Shown here piece by piece: positions 9,945-22,097 of a stretch of DNA of 64,000 nt. Origin of the DNA: Collybiopsis luxurians FD-317 M1 (lineage: Eukaryota > Basidiomycota > Agaricomycetes > Agaricales > Omphalotaceae); contig KN834793.1 in the NCBI GenBank assembly GCA_000827265.1, forward strand, positions 323,753 through 387,752. Reading direction: 5' to 3'. The position numbers and the translations under genes are program-made. The notes beneath the pieces were generated by a model, which was not told where the DNA came from, ran no database searches, and worked only from the letters and a program-made list of their open reading frames with translations. Each line of letters begins with the position of its first letter. The first letter of the stretch is position 1.

Positions 9945-12305
9945 ATGCGTTTCTCCCTCTTGTCGCTTTCCGGTTCCCTTCTGTTTTCTGGGGCAGTTGT
10001 TAGAGCAACTGCTTCGATGCCGAGCAAGATCTTTGGTGTAAACTTGGGGTCGTGGTACGTTTCCTTCATGGTACAACTTTTGTTTTATAACCAAAAGTCT
10101 ATGTGACGCTGGTGTACAGGCTCGTTTTGGAAAGGTACGTGCTTCAACTTTAATCGATACCTCCTCGCCGCTCGGAGGTACATAGACATGATTAATTTAC
10201 CACGACTTGATAGTTGGATGTTACCGCAAGGTATCTGTCCTACAGATTCCTACTTAGTTGTGCAGATTATTAACTATCTTAGGATGGCTTGACATGGGTG
10301 GAGAATCGTGTGATGATTGCTCCCAGTGTATTGCAACTGAATGGTTAGTGCTACTTCGAGAACAACATGCATTGCGTCGTTTCATCATTCGTCTAGGGCT
10401 TTTGGGCAAGCCAAAGGGCAGGCAGCACAGAATACTGCATTCCAGGCGCACTGGTGTGTTCAATACATCTTTCTTCCCACCGATCTCCCTAATTCAATGT
10501 TTCTGGGACAGGGATTCTTGGTTTAGTCAAACCGATGTCAACACTTTGAAGAGCCTGGGGATTAACACCGTGCGCATTCCGGTAAGTATGAAATAAAATC
10601 TTTTTGTTGGATTCTCTGCTCATACTTTTTCAGCTCGGATTTTGGATCGTGGAACAATTGGTAGACCGTCAGACAGAATTTTACCCTGAAGGAGGATTAG
10701 TGGCACTTGTGAGACCATACGCTAGAAGCGCAGAGATGCAAACTTAACCGAGAAAAATTTTACTTCTAGATTCGCGGTGTGAACCAACTGCGAGAAGCTG
10801 GAATCGTTGTAATTCTAGATCATCATGCTCTTCCTGGTGTTCAAGACGCAAATCAAATGTTCACCGGAAAGTGCGTGCTTTCTCTCCTTTCTTCAAAAAC
10901 CAAACTAAACCCGATTTAGCTGTACGAGCGATACACTGTTCTATGCGAGTTTAATGCTTGTTACACTTTTTCTATGTGTCTAATTTTGTTTGATACGCAT
11001 AGACTGAGGCTAACTACCTCCGTGCTTTGACTTGGACGGGTGTTATGACCACTATTGCTCATCTTCATCCTTCTTTCTCGTCAGTTTTTGCCATCGAAGC
11101 AGTCAATGAACCGATCATGGACGCAGCACAAACTCCTGATTATGGCACCTGTAAGTTCAGCGAGCATTTCAGTTTCTTATCATTACTCAAAGGTGGATCC
11201 GGATGCATAGATCAACAGAACTTCGTTGCTGTAGTGCGAGGCATAGAACTCGCGCTTGGAATTGATGTCCCAGGCTTGCCTAATCCACCACCACCAACTG
11301 GCAACGCCACACAGTCTATCATCGAAATCAGTACTCTTAACAACGCCCGTTTCAATACTGATGTGAGCACTGCTCTTAAGAACGCTGCTCAGATCATCCA
11401 AGAAATCGCTTCCGACTCCAGTACAAGCTTTGATCTTACGCAATCGGCAAGTGGACAACCGCTTTTGATGACCAAGTACGTTCCTTCCGTGGTATTGAGC
11501 GTATTCTAAATGAACTGTCGTAGCTTTATGGATGTGAACTGGCAGAATGACAACCCTCCTAACCCTGCCAACGCCGCATTGGGACCACAAGGTTACGACA
11601 ACCATCTTTACTACGTGTAAGTCAATATCTGTCTTTTCGAATCTGTGCTCATTTGGAGACATCTTAGATTTGGCGTGAGTTCCTCTAGTAGAGCCTTTAA
11701 TTTTCTTCTTGCTCAAATTTGGCGACTATCCGCAGGGTGTGGCGGACCCTAACCCCGACGCGTATATGATCTCCACCTGTAGTAAGTACGCTATTTACAA
11801 TAGCCTTTCATTTGTCTAATCATTTCATCAGACTTGAACCGTGTGCAAGCAGACGCAGCTCTCGGAAATAGCCCGCTCTGGTTCGGAGGTGAGTTGTTAT
11901 TTCTAATATAAGCCGTAAGCTTTGGCTGACGCCTCGACACATAGAATGGGGTTTGCCAACCCAATTCGATGCTACCGATCAATTCCTAAAAGGCTGGGCC
12001 GATGCACAGAAGCTCGCCTATTCTCAAGGTGCAGGATGGATCGTAAGCCTCTCCAATTTGCTTTTTTTTCATAACTAGATTGCTAATGTTCCGCCGGTAG
12101 TTTTGGAATTTCAAAGTCGAACAGTCCACTTTGGCGGCCAATCTTTCTCGCGAGTGGTGTGTAACGTCCTAATTGCTCTCAAACTCTTAACTGACTCATA
12201 ACCCTTCGTAGGTCTTATATCGAAGGCGTTAACCTTGGTTATCTCACCGAGGACCCATCGCAGCTCTTTAATCCAAATATCTGCGATCCATTTATCGAAG
12301 GTTGA
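9945..12305 (+). CDS. secreted glycoside hydrolase family 5 (exo-beta-1,3-glucanase-like), copy B
   Basis: Eighteen exons: 9945-10054, 10120-10134, 10214-10230, 10283-10343, 10397-10453, 10512-10581, 10634-10708, 10770-10870, 10920-10944, 11003-11150, 11211-11475, 11524-11616, 11668-11674, 11736-11781, 11832-11888, 11945-12042, 12101-12156 and 12212-12305. They sum to 1395 nt, 464 aa. Exons 1-17 have exactly the lengths of copy A and only the last is one codon shorter. Signal peptide, GVNLGSWLVLE, EAVNEP (Glu about 213) and WFGEWGL (Glu about 383) are all present. Intron 9 starts GCGAGT where copies A and C have GT, so it is a GC-AG intron. It reads as a recent, intact duplicate of copy A with its own duplicated promoter. 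Confidence 0.88.
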
Positions 12306-12474
12306 AGTGTGGCTTACCTGCGTTACTTACCTTGATGTATCCCTTTTTCGAGATTATATACCGAGGTACAAAGGGCAATCGTAATTAAACTTAAATACTA
12401 TCATTATTGAAGGTTTTGACTTGACCGCTGTCGAGAACTGAAGGGCCATGAAAGTTGCAAAACGAATTTCTCTC

Positions 12475-12532
12475 CGGCTGATGCCGCGGCTCTGTTGCCG
12501 AAATGTATAGTATTCGCCGCGGCTCCGAGCCG
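12475..12532 (+). repeat. GC-rich inverted repeat (hairpin) in the 3' flank of GH5 B
   Basis: Same stem as behind copy A (CGGCTGATGCCGCGGC and GCCGCGGCTCCGAGCCG). The loop differs by a 5-nt insertion while the arms are unchanged. Confidence 0.5.
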
Positions 12533-12607
12533 AATAATCTGGGAGATTGAGCGCTGAGCTTGAGCAATTTGGTTTCTGAATTTTAGGATGCTGTTGGCTT
12601 AAGCCTT

Positions 12608-12995
12608 GAATATTGAATTTTCAGATGGTAACCTCAGGTAGATGTAATGGTTCTTGGTACATAGTTGAACAAGGCGGACTGTTTCCCCGGACTCCCCCTT
12701 CTCACAGACTAACCCTATGGATATCCATCTGATAGGGATCCCTCTGATATTAATTACCCTGTCTGCATCTGCGACTACTTGGCGAGTAACGTAGACGTAT
12801 GTAATGGAGCGGTAATTCATTTTTTTGAATGGTTCCGTATTGGAAATTTTCTAAAACTGTATTCGCTTCCCTCCGTCAACCGCTCGTTATAAACCGAGGC
12901 CAGAGATTCTCGGACGCTGATCTTCCTGTCCTTCCTTTTTCCCTTCCACTCATTTAACCTTCCACTCATTTACCCTTCCACTCATTTTCTGTCCA
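12608..12995 (+). promoter_or_regulatory. 5' region of GH5 gene C
   Basis: No gene. This promoter does not resemble those of copies A and B. A TATAAA lies at 12888-12893, about 108 bp before the ATG. Three copies of a CCTTCCACTCATTT(A) motif at 12950-12987 lie just before the start, probably in the 5' leader. Confidence 0.45.
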
Positions 12996-15371
12996 ATGCT
13001 TCTGCCTCTTCTACTATCGCCCCTTCTGCTCTGCGGAGCAGTTGTGAGAGCTACTGCTTCAATGCCCGATAAAATACACGGAGTGAATCTCGGATCCTGG
13101 TATGTCTCTTCTGTGGTGTCGTATAACAACTCTATCTGAACGCTCGCGTGTAGGCTCGTCTTGGAGAGGTACGTGTTTTGATTTCACCCGGTCGTGAATA
13201 GAAGTGGCTAGTTAGCTTATGATGGCTCGATAGTTGGATGCTGCCCCAAGGTACGTGCTTTCTCAACTTTTTTTGCTTACTTGTGCTTAAAAGTTGATAA
13301 TCTCAGGATGGCTTGACATGGGCGGAGAATCGTGCGATGTTTGCTCTGACTGTATTGCAACTGAATGGTCGGTTCTACTTCAGGAACTAAATGCATTCTG
13401 TCGTTTAATCATTCACTTAGGGCTTTTGGGAAAGCCAAAGGACAGGCAGCACAGAATGCTGCATTCAAGGCGCACTGGTGTGTTCTACTCATCTTTCTTC
13501 CCATCGGTCTTCCTTATTCCGGTATAGGGATTCTTGGTTTAGTCAGTCCGATGTCGACACTTTGAAGGGCCTGGGGATCAATACCGTACGCATTCCGGTG
13601 AGTATGAGGTGACGTTTTAATTTCCGGTTCTCCCCTCATCTTTTTTTCAGCTCGGATTCTGGATCGTAGAACAATTGGTAGATCGTCAGACCGAGTTTTA
13701 TCCTCAAGGAGGAATGGCGGCACTTGTGAGATCGTACACTGGAAGCGCAGAGGTGTAAATCTGACAGCGTCGAATTTCCTCGTAGATCCGTGGTTTGCGC
13801 CAACTGAAAGAGGCAGGAATCGTCGCAATCCTTGATCACCATGCTCTTCCTGGTGTCCAGTCTGCAAATCAAATGTTTACCGGAAAGTACGTGGATTTTT
13901 CTTTTGTTTTAGTTTTTCCTGCACGATTAATGGCCATACCTCATTGTAGCTGTACCTCGGACGTCCAATTCTATGTGGGTTGATTTTTTAAGACTTTAGT
14001 GCTTCAAGCTTGCTAATCGTCTTCCTCGATCAACATAGACTGAAGGAAACTACCGTCGTGCTCTCACTTGGGCTGCAGTTATGACGGCTCTGTCTCATCT
14101 GCACCCAGACTTTGGGTCTGTGTTTGCGATTGAGGCTATCAACGAACCTATCATGGACGCCACCCAAACTCCAGGCTATGGTGATTGTAAGCCCATTCGA
14201 TTAGATTACGGAGAGGCACTCGGTTGATATTTCTCGGGGTTCTGCTAGATCAAAAGAATTTTGTCGCTGTGATGCGAGCCGTAGAGACTGCCCTCGGAGT
14301 ACAAGATGCGGATTTGCACTTTGGATTTGGCCTTCAAATTACAAACCTATTCTCGAATGCAACGCAGGCTATTATGGATCTGTGCAGCGAGAACGATAGC
14401 CTGTTCCACTCGGATGTCCTAATTGCTCTGCAGGATGCAGCAATCATCCTTGCCCAAATCGCATTCGACAGCAGCACAGGCTTTGATATTGGAACATCGT
14501 GTCAAGAACAGACACCCTTGGTCGCAAAGTAAGTCGCTGTTGAGTGCAGTATCGTGGTTTTGAAAAGCCTTAATACTTTTTCCAGTTTCATGGACGTGAA
14601 CTGGCAATACAACGATCCTCCCAACCCAGCCGATGCCGCAAACGGACCTCAAGCCTACGATAACCATCTTTACTATTCGTAAGCCCGATATCCGAGCTCC
14701 GCTGCGCCTCGTGCTCATTCATATTCTTGCAGGTTCGGCGTAAGTGTTTGCAGGAACTTTTCGAGCTTCGGCCTTACTTAAATGAATGCAGGGCGTGGCG
14801 GATGCTAACCCTGAAGCTTATATGGAATCTATCTGCAGTAAGTCACTTCCCCATGGATATCTGTTTTGCATTTCTGATAACTTTTCCCCCTCGGTGTCTA
14901 GACTTGACTCGTGTCCAAGATGACGCGGCCGTCGGCGACAGTCCTCTGTGGTTCGGAGGTGCGTTTAATATCTGGATACTCGCGGCTTTGAGTACCAAAC
15001 TTGACACTAGAATGGGGTCTTCCGACCCAGTTCAACGCTACGGATGAGTTTTTGCGGGACTGGGCCGACGCTCAGAAACTCGCCTATTCCAAAGGTGCAG
15101 GATGGATTGTGAGTTCTGGTTATTTTCTCCTACGCCGATTTCACATGGATTCACTCGCTCTTGTCGTAGTTTTGGAACTTCAAGATCGAGCAGTCAACCT
15201 TGGCGGGTAACTTATCTCGCCAGTGGTACGTGGAAATTCCTTTTCGTAGAAGCATCTACTCTAATCAGTGACCGCAGGTCATATGTCGAGGGTGTCGATC
15301 TTGGGTACTTGACCAAAGACCCATCTGCTTATTTCAACACCAGTGTATGTGACCCGTATATCAAGAATTAA
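12996..15371 (+). CDS. secreted glycoside hydrolase family 5 (exo-beta-1,3-glucanase-like), copy C
   Basis: Eighteen exons: 12996-13099, 13154-13168, 13234-13250, 13307-13367, 13421-13477, 13528-13597, 13651-13725, 13786-13886, 13950-13974, 14039-14186, 14249-14528, 14586-14678, 14733-14739, 14792-14837, 14902-14958, 15011-15108, 15170-15225 and 15278-15371. They sum to 1404 nt, 467 aa. It is the most diverged of the three: exon 1 is 6 nt shorter and exon 11 is 15 nt longer, while every other internal exon length and phase is the same. It has a signal peptide, GVNLGSWLVLE, EAINEP (acid/base Glu about 211) and WFGEWGL (nucleophile Glu about 386). Its promoter differs from those of A and B, so expression may differ. 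Intact. Confidence 0.87.
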
Positions 15372-15578
15372 CCGATTCCTCTAGCTACTCGTAATTACAA
15401 ATTAATTATACATTATATACACGTTCTTTTTCCTAAAGATGCAACCAAGCTTGGTAGTATACACGTACGTACATGTTTCAGGGTGTTTGTTAACCACATG
15501 TAGGGTATTCAAGATGTTTTTCGTCAATCCACATTCGTTTTTCAAGATATGCTGAGTGCTCAGGTTTAGCTCGCCGTG

Positions 15579-17532
15579 TTAGCGATGATCGAGGATCTGC
15601 GACAAGATTTTTTGGAGTTTTTCTACCGCTTCGAGATTGACTGGAGCCGTCGTCGGAACAGCTGACGAGGTTCCTTGGTCGGTAAATGGGACTATTGGGG
15701 GCTGGGGCGGAAGCGGAAGTGGCAGGAAGCTTGGAGAAAAAGGAAGTAGCTGCATAGGCCCATAACCTCCGCCGAAAGAATGGGTGAAGTTGGTCCAAGG
15801 CATAGATGAATTATAGCCCACGAACGGGTATACGGGTACCGGAGGCACTGGCATTGGAGTTGTGGAAAAACTGCCCTCCATCGACACGTCCATGTTTTGA
15901 CCGACAGCATTAGCGCTGGGTGCATCGAGACTTGGATGGGCCATCGCAATGCTATTGTCTTTCTCAGAGCCCCAGGATATCGGAACGGGCTCTGGCGCAG
16001 TTTGCGCTGGTTGCGATTGAGGAGAAGCATTCTGCTGCTGCACCCATGACATTAGACTCGCGATATCAGCACTTGAAGGAAGCCCTGGAGAATCGATATC
16101 ACCGTCCGAAGAATTTTGAGACCCTACTACGGTTTCGTCCATAGATGACCAGCTAGATTCTACTCTGAGAGTAGGCTGCTCGCTTAACGCAGGCTTAGGC
16201 ACGCTGGCCGGAGGATCGGAAGGGGGCGCTGTCTTTGGAACATTAACATCCTTGATCTTTGACAACATCTAGGGAGGTTCAGAACAGCCGGAAAAAAAGA
16301 GAATGGAAAAAGTGTACCTGCTGTAATTTTCTGGCTTCCCCAAGACGGTCACTCCCATCAATAGGCTTGGCTTCGACTTTCGGCTCGTGTTCTGCAGGCA
16401 AAGATTCGGGCTGTATCAGTTTAGAGTCCACTAAAGGTATATCGGCGCTTTTGCTGGTACTCGGTTGAGCTTGCGAAAGGTCCAGGGCGGGATGATCTCC
16501 TTTGGCTTCCTGGAGAGAACCGGAAGTTATCTGAGTTTCTGAAGGCGAGTTCTTGTTCGTGTTTGACTCTGTTGGTCTAGACTTTGTGTTGGATGGTTCG
16601 GTTTGTTCGAATTCGATGGAGATCTTCGACGAGGATATTCAGAGAAATTGCCTCTCTAAAACAGAATCGTGCTCACTATACTGTCATTCATGACTGTCCC
16701 CTGTAATTTTCTGTAAGCCGTTTCAGCTGAACTTATTTCGTTCTAAGTTGGGTGTTTTTTTTGTGAGTATTTGCCGATGAATTGAAATCAAAAGCGACTC
16801 ACATATGTTACAAAGGCCATTCCCCTTCTGCCGATAAGCTCGTCAAACTGTTTTACCGAGCCGTGTTCTTCGAAATAGCTTTTCACGACCTCTGGGTTAA
16901 TTTCGCGCTATGTAGAAGTGTTAAGTGAACAACAGAGGGAATGACGATTTTGGAGACTCACGGAGAGATTACGGACGATCAAAGTTTCTGAGGGAGGACT
17001 ATCTTGCGGGGCTTCTACCGAGGATAGGTTATAACATTTCTGTAAGCAGGAATGTACAAAATTTTTGTAGCCAGGTGATGGCGGGGTGAAATATGGCAGA
17101 GCTGACCTCGAGATCATCATCAATTGCAGGAGGATCAAATGGTACATGGTCTTCATGGTCAGCTTTGGCTGAGCGAGAGGACAGATGCGTTTCTTCTGCG
17201 GACGACTCGCGGGCCAGTCTAGCTAATGTTCTATGTCTCGGCTTTCGCGGTTTGGGGTACGAGTGGCTGGAGCCCCGAGGGTGAGAAGGAAAGACAGGAT
17301 CTTCCGGCGTGTAGTTGTACAACGACGCACGAGAAGGTCGAAAAGAAGAATCGCCAAACCGTGTCGATCGCGGGGATCCCCTACTAGGCTCACTGTGGCG
17401 TGCCTGATTGCCGTAGCCACGGAAGCGCGGTTCAGTATACGAGCTCGACCTGGAGTGAGGATGTCGACCTCGAGATGATTGCGTCTCCCGGTTTGACTGA
17501 GAAACCCCATCTGGCCGCTGACTACTGTACAT
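15579..17532 (-). CDS. RRM-domain RNA-binding protein with Pro-rich C-terminus
   Basis: Six exons on the minus strand: 17532-17107, 17039-16962, 16907-16803, 16742-16677, 16623-16318 and 16268-15579, about 556 aa. Residues 1-142 are Arg/Ser-rich and look disordered. One RRM spans about 159-235: RNP2 is LIVRNLS and RNP1 is RGMAFVTY, split over exons 2-5, with strand 4 as ISIEFEQ. A Ser/Thr/Glu-rich linker follows, then a Pro-rich low-complexity tail ending in a short helix (LEAVEKLQKILSQILDH). Single-RRM proteins of this build bind RNA in splicing, transport or translation, and nothing here says which. It converges with GH5 C (207 bp apart) and diverges from the Ytp1-like gene. Confidence 0.78.
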
Positions 17533-18212
17533 AGCACTGCCTTAACGAAAAATTCAAAGTCCTCGAAATTCTCGACGGAAGCGAAAATGAAGTCGCCTCG
17601 AACCCGAAGACTCAGTTCCGACGAGGGCCCAAAAGTCTGTCGTCTGCGTTATCTGAATCACAAATGAGTCAAGAAGTTAGGGTTACAAAGCAACGGGAGA
17701 GACTGCAAAAACAAGGGACGAAAGTGACGGTGGGTCCAACGTGGGAAAAGGAATTTGAACTTTGCGAGATTTGCAAGTCCGCGACGTCTACGTATTGAGT
17801 TTAAGCCCGGGGCTTTTAATAGGAAAGAGTCGAGATTCCTGACCGAAATATGGCATTGCCGCCTCAAGAAGCTGAGAGGACTAGAAATTGGAAACTTGGA
17901 TAGCTGGTTGTCGAGTCTATGTTCTGTTTTGCTCATTGGAAGAGTACCGGCACTTGTCCTCCCCATCTTGCTGCATTCGAGCACACATCTGGAGCCAGAG
18001 CGGAGGCTTCCGTCCTTGCTTTTCCTATGACGGAGGCCGACAGATGGACGGAAGTTAAGCGGAAGTCGGTGGGCGCTAATAATTAGACGCTGGTCGGGGG
18101 TAATTCCCACGTAACTGAGATTGGTCATGTCCGATTGGATTTCACATTTTCTGTTCACAACTCTACCGTACCCACCTTCGTTCGTTCTTCCCTTCTTACC
18201 CTTTCTGCCAAT
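17533..18212. promoter_or_regulatory. divergent intergenic region, RRM gene / Ytp1-like gene
   Basis: About 680 bp between two divergent starts. An open minus-strand frame across 17658-18242 overlaps the Ytp1-like start and has no protein-like features, so I treat it as chance. A pyrimidine-rich tract (18165-18210) immediately precedes the plus-strand ATG. No clear TATA box. Confidence 0.4.
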
Positions 18213-20330
18213 ATGGCACCTGCTTTGGTCAGAATTTGCCAACGAATTGTACTTTTGGCCTTGTTTTCAACAAATGTCGCTGCGCATGCTCACCATGACG
18301 AACTTTCGGAAGAAGACGCTTCAAAACCTGTAGACTCTATTCTTTGGATACACATTTTCCTTCAGGGTTTCTTATGGGGTGTATTATTTCCTACGGGTAT
18401 GGTCCTTGGACTATCTAGAAGTAGATGGCATGTTCCTCTGCAGGTCCGTTTACTTGAAACTTGCAGCAATAGGTTGTCCGTTCAATATTCAATTCTATAG
18501 AGCACTGGAATTGTATTGACTCTAGGAGGTTATCTCCTTGGTCATGCACACAAAGGCCGCGCCTTCCTCGCCAGCGTTCACGGCACAATGGCCAACATAC
18601 TTTTACTGCCTATTCTCACACAACTCGTTCTGGGTGTGTATCTGAAGCTGCACATCCACGAACAATCACTTCGTCCTTGGGCAGTCCGTCTGCATGGCCT
18701 AGTAGGAAAGGCATACCCGATTCTCGGATGGATACAGATGCTCTTTGGCGCAATTACTTTCCGTGGTTACTGTCGCGGAGGACATCTGGGCCAGTGTTTA
18801 GCTCATTATATAATGGGAAGCGGTTTCATCGCCTACGGAACAATCATGGCGATTTTGCTGCTTGTCGGCGAAGCTTGGATACGCAGGAGTGGAAGGAGCC
18901 CCGAGTGGTGGGATTCTTGGTGGGTAAAGGAGTTGCAGTCTAGCAGCCATTTGCTTATGCTTCTGTGAATAGGGTCATAATGCTCTGGGTGAGTATGGCT
19001 TCCGGTTTCGATTACAAAGGCACTGAGCTGAGCCTTTGTAACCTGGCGCACAGGGAATCGGTATGTTTCGAAATTCTTGATACAATCATTCGCTTAAATA
19101 TACATCTTTCAAGTCAATACATTCACCGAACATCGTGGATCTGTCTGGTCAGTAAAAGACATGCAGCATACGTAAGTCCTCGCACAGCTCGTTCTCCTTT
19201 TTTTTCGCGACTCAAAAGAAATATACAGAATTCTTGGTGTCCTTTGTACGTATTCCGCCGTACAAATTAGTTGCGTTTTCTGAAAATTCTCGACGCAGGG
19301 TGGGCAGGAGGAGCCCTGGGCATCTTCCTTGCAAGAAAGAATCAGGTTCGTTCTCCTCCGATCACTTCGTCACTCTTGAGTCTCATCTCCGTCGTCCAGA
19401 GAACTGTTGTGCCCGCTATCATGTAAGATGCCGTACTCATTCAGAATATGTATACGCTTACTGATCTTATGAATAGCATTATCCTTACAGGTTGGGCTAT
19501 GTCCGAGCACGCTCAGGCATTGATGATTTCGACCCGTGTTCATGCCTTGTTTGGGTACACACTTGGACTCGCCGGCGTTACCCGTATCATCGAAATTTGT
19601 TTCTTCGCTCCTACCTTTGCCAACTTAAGCTCTCCTTCGGTTGTTACCGATGACAGCAACAGTGACCATACGTTGGCAAGTCCCAGAGAGCCGTATGCAC
19701 CAACTCTGGACAATGCTGGTAGAGAGGCAAAGGAGGAAAAGAAGGCAGCAGGGAAGGTATTCCGCCATCTCCCTCCTTACGTGAGTTTTTTCAAATAGCT
19801 TTCACGTTAACATGACTGAAGCTGGATCGTTCCCTCCCCAGCTTCTTGTCGCCGCTGGGTAGGCTTTGCCGATCTTTCATCATGAGATGTCGCTTACTCT
19901 TCTCTTCTCAGTCTTCTATTTATGTCGGCTACGGATGAAGAGCTCGACTATGTACACGACAACGAAATGGACCACGTTACGTATATTCTGATTATGTTCA
20001 GGTAAGCTTTTTTCCTTATCATTCTTGGAGTAATAAGAGGACTGACGGCTGCTCTGTGCGTATAGTATATCTTTTGTCCTATACCTCCTCATCGTATCCC
20101 TCATCAATTTATACGCGACGTCCGGACGCAACGCCTCTGTGCCATTATCGTCTTCTACACACCATCAAGAGTACGATGATGCTATGGGAGGAGGTATAGA
20201 GCTCCGGACGCCCTTATCGGCGCATGGCGCGACCAAGTGGTATGCGAGAGTGCCGTCGAGGGCGCAGACGACTGAGAGTAGGACTGCGGAACAGCAGCAT
20301 ATTTTGGGTGAGGATGAGGAGGAAGAGTGA
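18213..20330 (+). CDS. Ytp1-like multi-pass membrane protein (DUF2427/Ytp1 family)
   Basis: Twelve exons: 18213-18443, 18501-18919, 18973-18988, 19054-19060, 19114-19171, 19229-19245, 19299-19345, 19400-19422, 19477-19780, 19842-19858, 19912-20001 and 20066-20330. They sum to 1494 nt, 497 aa. A signal peptide is followed by [17 protein letters not shown], then ~10 hydrophobic segments. Family landmarks are [38 protein letters not shown] and [11 protein letters not shown]. His residues in the first helices resemble cytochrome b561-like DUF2427 regions. The function of this fungal family is not established. Five exons are under 25 nt, and one is only 7 nt (19054-19060, GGAATCG, giving the G-I-V of WGIVN). 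The C-terminal tail is acidic and cytosolic by inference. Confidence 0.82.
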
Positions 20331-22097
20331 GCGTTGAATGAAGCATAGAGGCAGGTAGTACATAGGTCCGCATCGCGTGGGGTGATATGGTGATGGTGGC
20401 TGGGCTAGGGTTGGTGGTTGGTGAGTATTAAGACGAGGGTGAAGACGATATGATTTGATGTGCGACGTTACATATTATTATTTTGCTGCTATCCTTGATG
20501 TTGTTGAATGTATGTACTGTGTCTTTAATAGGGTGTACTTACTGTACATATGCGATGACGGGCGGTTTTTTTTTTTCGTAGGCAGAGACGACGATCATCT
20601 TTCTCGATCATGTGATCCAGGCAGCTCCGTGGAAGTTCCCGAGTGTTCGGCTGGAGCTTGGCTCCGCGTGGGTGGGCCACGCGCGATCCGATTTACCAAG
20701 CGTGGAGCGAGCGGTTATGAAACGAATGCTGAGAGTAGGTGTTGGGTGGGAGACGATTGAAGACGCGATTTACGCGAGCTGCTCAGTGCGGCGGTGGGAG
20801 TTTGGAAAGAGAACGGCGAGGGCGCCCGGCCCAAGCAATTCCCACCGCCGTCTCTTATCTTATCCTCTGTCAAGGCTATTTGCCTTGACTTGGAGCAAAC
20901 ATAGACTTTTTAGCTTTGGGAAAGCATTGGAGGGATTGTGACGTTGCCAAGTACGTGAATATCGACGTAACTATCTGGATCTCTCATACACAATTTGAAT
21001 CTCAGAAATCTATGAGTGAATCTCAAATCTCGGTAACGACGACCACAACAAAACGGAGGACTTGAAAGAGCGATCTAATCTCTCCCTCGCTGCAGCTTAC
21101 CCTTGAATGAATTGCGTGTAAGTACATGGTCAGTGGCGCTCGGCTACCACGTATTTATCTCGAACAAGTGATATGTACTTTGTCGAAATGCGTTGCAAGT
21201 TCTGCATCGAATTTGCATTGCATCCGGGCTCCTGGCGCTGGAAGTCTACACTATAAATACGGTCTGAGCGTTTGGACCATACGGTCTAGTGGCGTTGTCT
21301 GCGAATATTGTGAGTGCCAAAATCAAAAATGAAATGAAATGAAAACGAAAACGAAAACCGCTTCGTCTAGCGCTATGAGCAAAGAAGACGGCCGCTTGGG
21401 CGGAGCTACTGAAGTCTATACACCCGCCTCAGACGCCGTTGTTAAAGAAACTCTCGCTACGAGAGGGGGGATTGTCAAGAGGATAAGGAACTTCGTCAAT
21501 GCCGACTCATTTCGGATCGGCTTCTAAAAAACTTCTTCGGCATTTCGGCAGTTGAACTGTGCGCCACCCTGCTGGACCTCGATGTGTTCATTCGCTTTTT
21601 GTTCGGCCAACTACATATCGTACATAAAGCACATTGGACCGGGTTTTCCGCCCAATCCAGCTGTCTTTCTTTGCTTTATTACAATCCCCATGCCGTATAC
21701 CGGAAAGCCAGGGCAGAATCATGCATTTGGAAGGTCCGTGACTCCCAACCGCTGAGTACCCTGATTTCGGTCCACATCCCCGATATAGACGGCCCTCATC
21801 TACATATCTGGCTTTTGAATGATTTTTGTACAGACTCTTCGCTTCAGCGACGGACTTTCCTTCGCCTTTAAACCAATGAGGTATCCCTTGCGCAACGTGG
21901 TGGCTGATACTCAAAAAGAGGGAGCTCCTTTCCCTCGCCTCCGTTTTGTTTCCTTGTGACAATTCATTGAGTTCCTGTCAGTGATTCTTCTTAGAACACT
22001 TTCTGATAGTATCCTAAAATGTTATCAAATTTCAACCGTCAGCATATAAAGGCTGGGCTAAAAGACTACAGCTATCCTTCTAACCTCTTTCACAGTC
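20331..22097. other. intergenic, no gene supported
   Basis: About 1.77 kb. It contains a poly-T run (20567-20577) and a purine-rich AAAATGAAATG/AAAACG microsatellite at 21325-21360. Several open frames without homologues or splice partners (20612-20941, 21588-21962) are dismissed. The last 60 bp are the P450 copy 1 promoter. Confidence 0.5.
22045..22050 (+). promoter_or_regulatory. TATA box of P450 copy 1, with conserved upstream motif
   Basis: TATAAA 53 bp before the ATG, within TTTCAACCGTCAGCATATAAAG. Copies 2 and 3 carry close versions of the same motif. Confidence 0.55.

Larger units (their letters stand above)
9141..12607 (+). repeat. segmental tandem duplication, unit 2 (GH5 gene B with flanks)
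   Basis: Second copy of the ~3.5 kb unit at 5446-8937, covering promoter, gene B and 3' flank up to GGATGCTGTTGGCTTAAG. The spacer of about 200 bp between units (8938-9140) is AT-rich, with a poly-T run near 9073-9086, and holds no gene. Confidence 0.8.

Noticed and set aside
17658..18242. 194-codon minus-strand frame between the RRM and Ytp1-like genes
   Set aside because: It overlaps the Ytp1-like start, has no recognisable domain and lies in a divergent promoter.
20612..20941. 109-codon plus-strand frame in the gap before the P450 array
   Set aside because: No splice partners, start context or motifs. Composition looks like chance.
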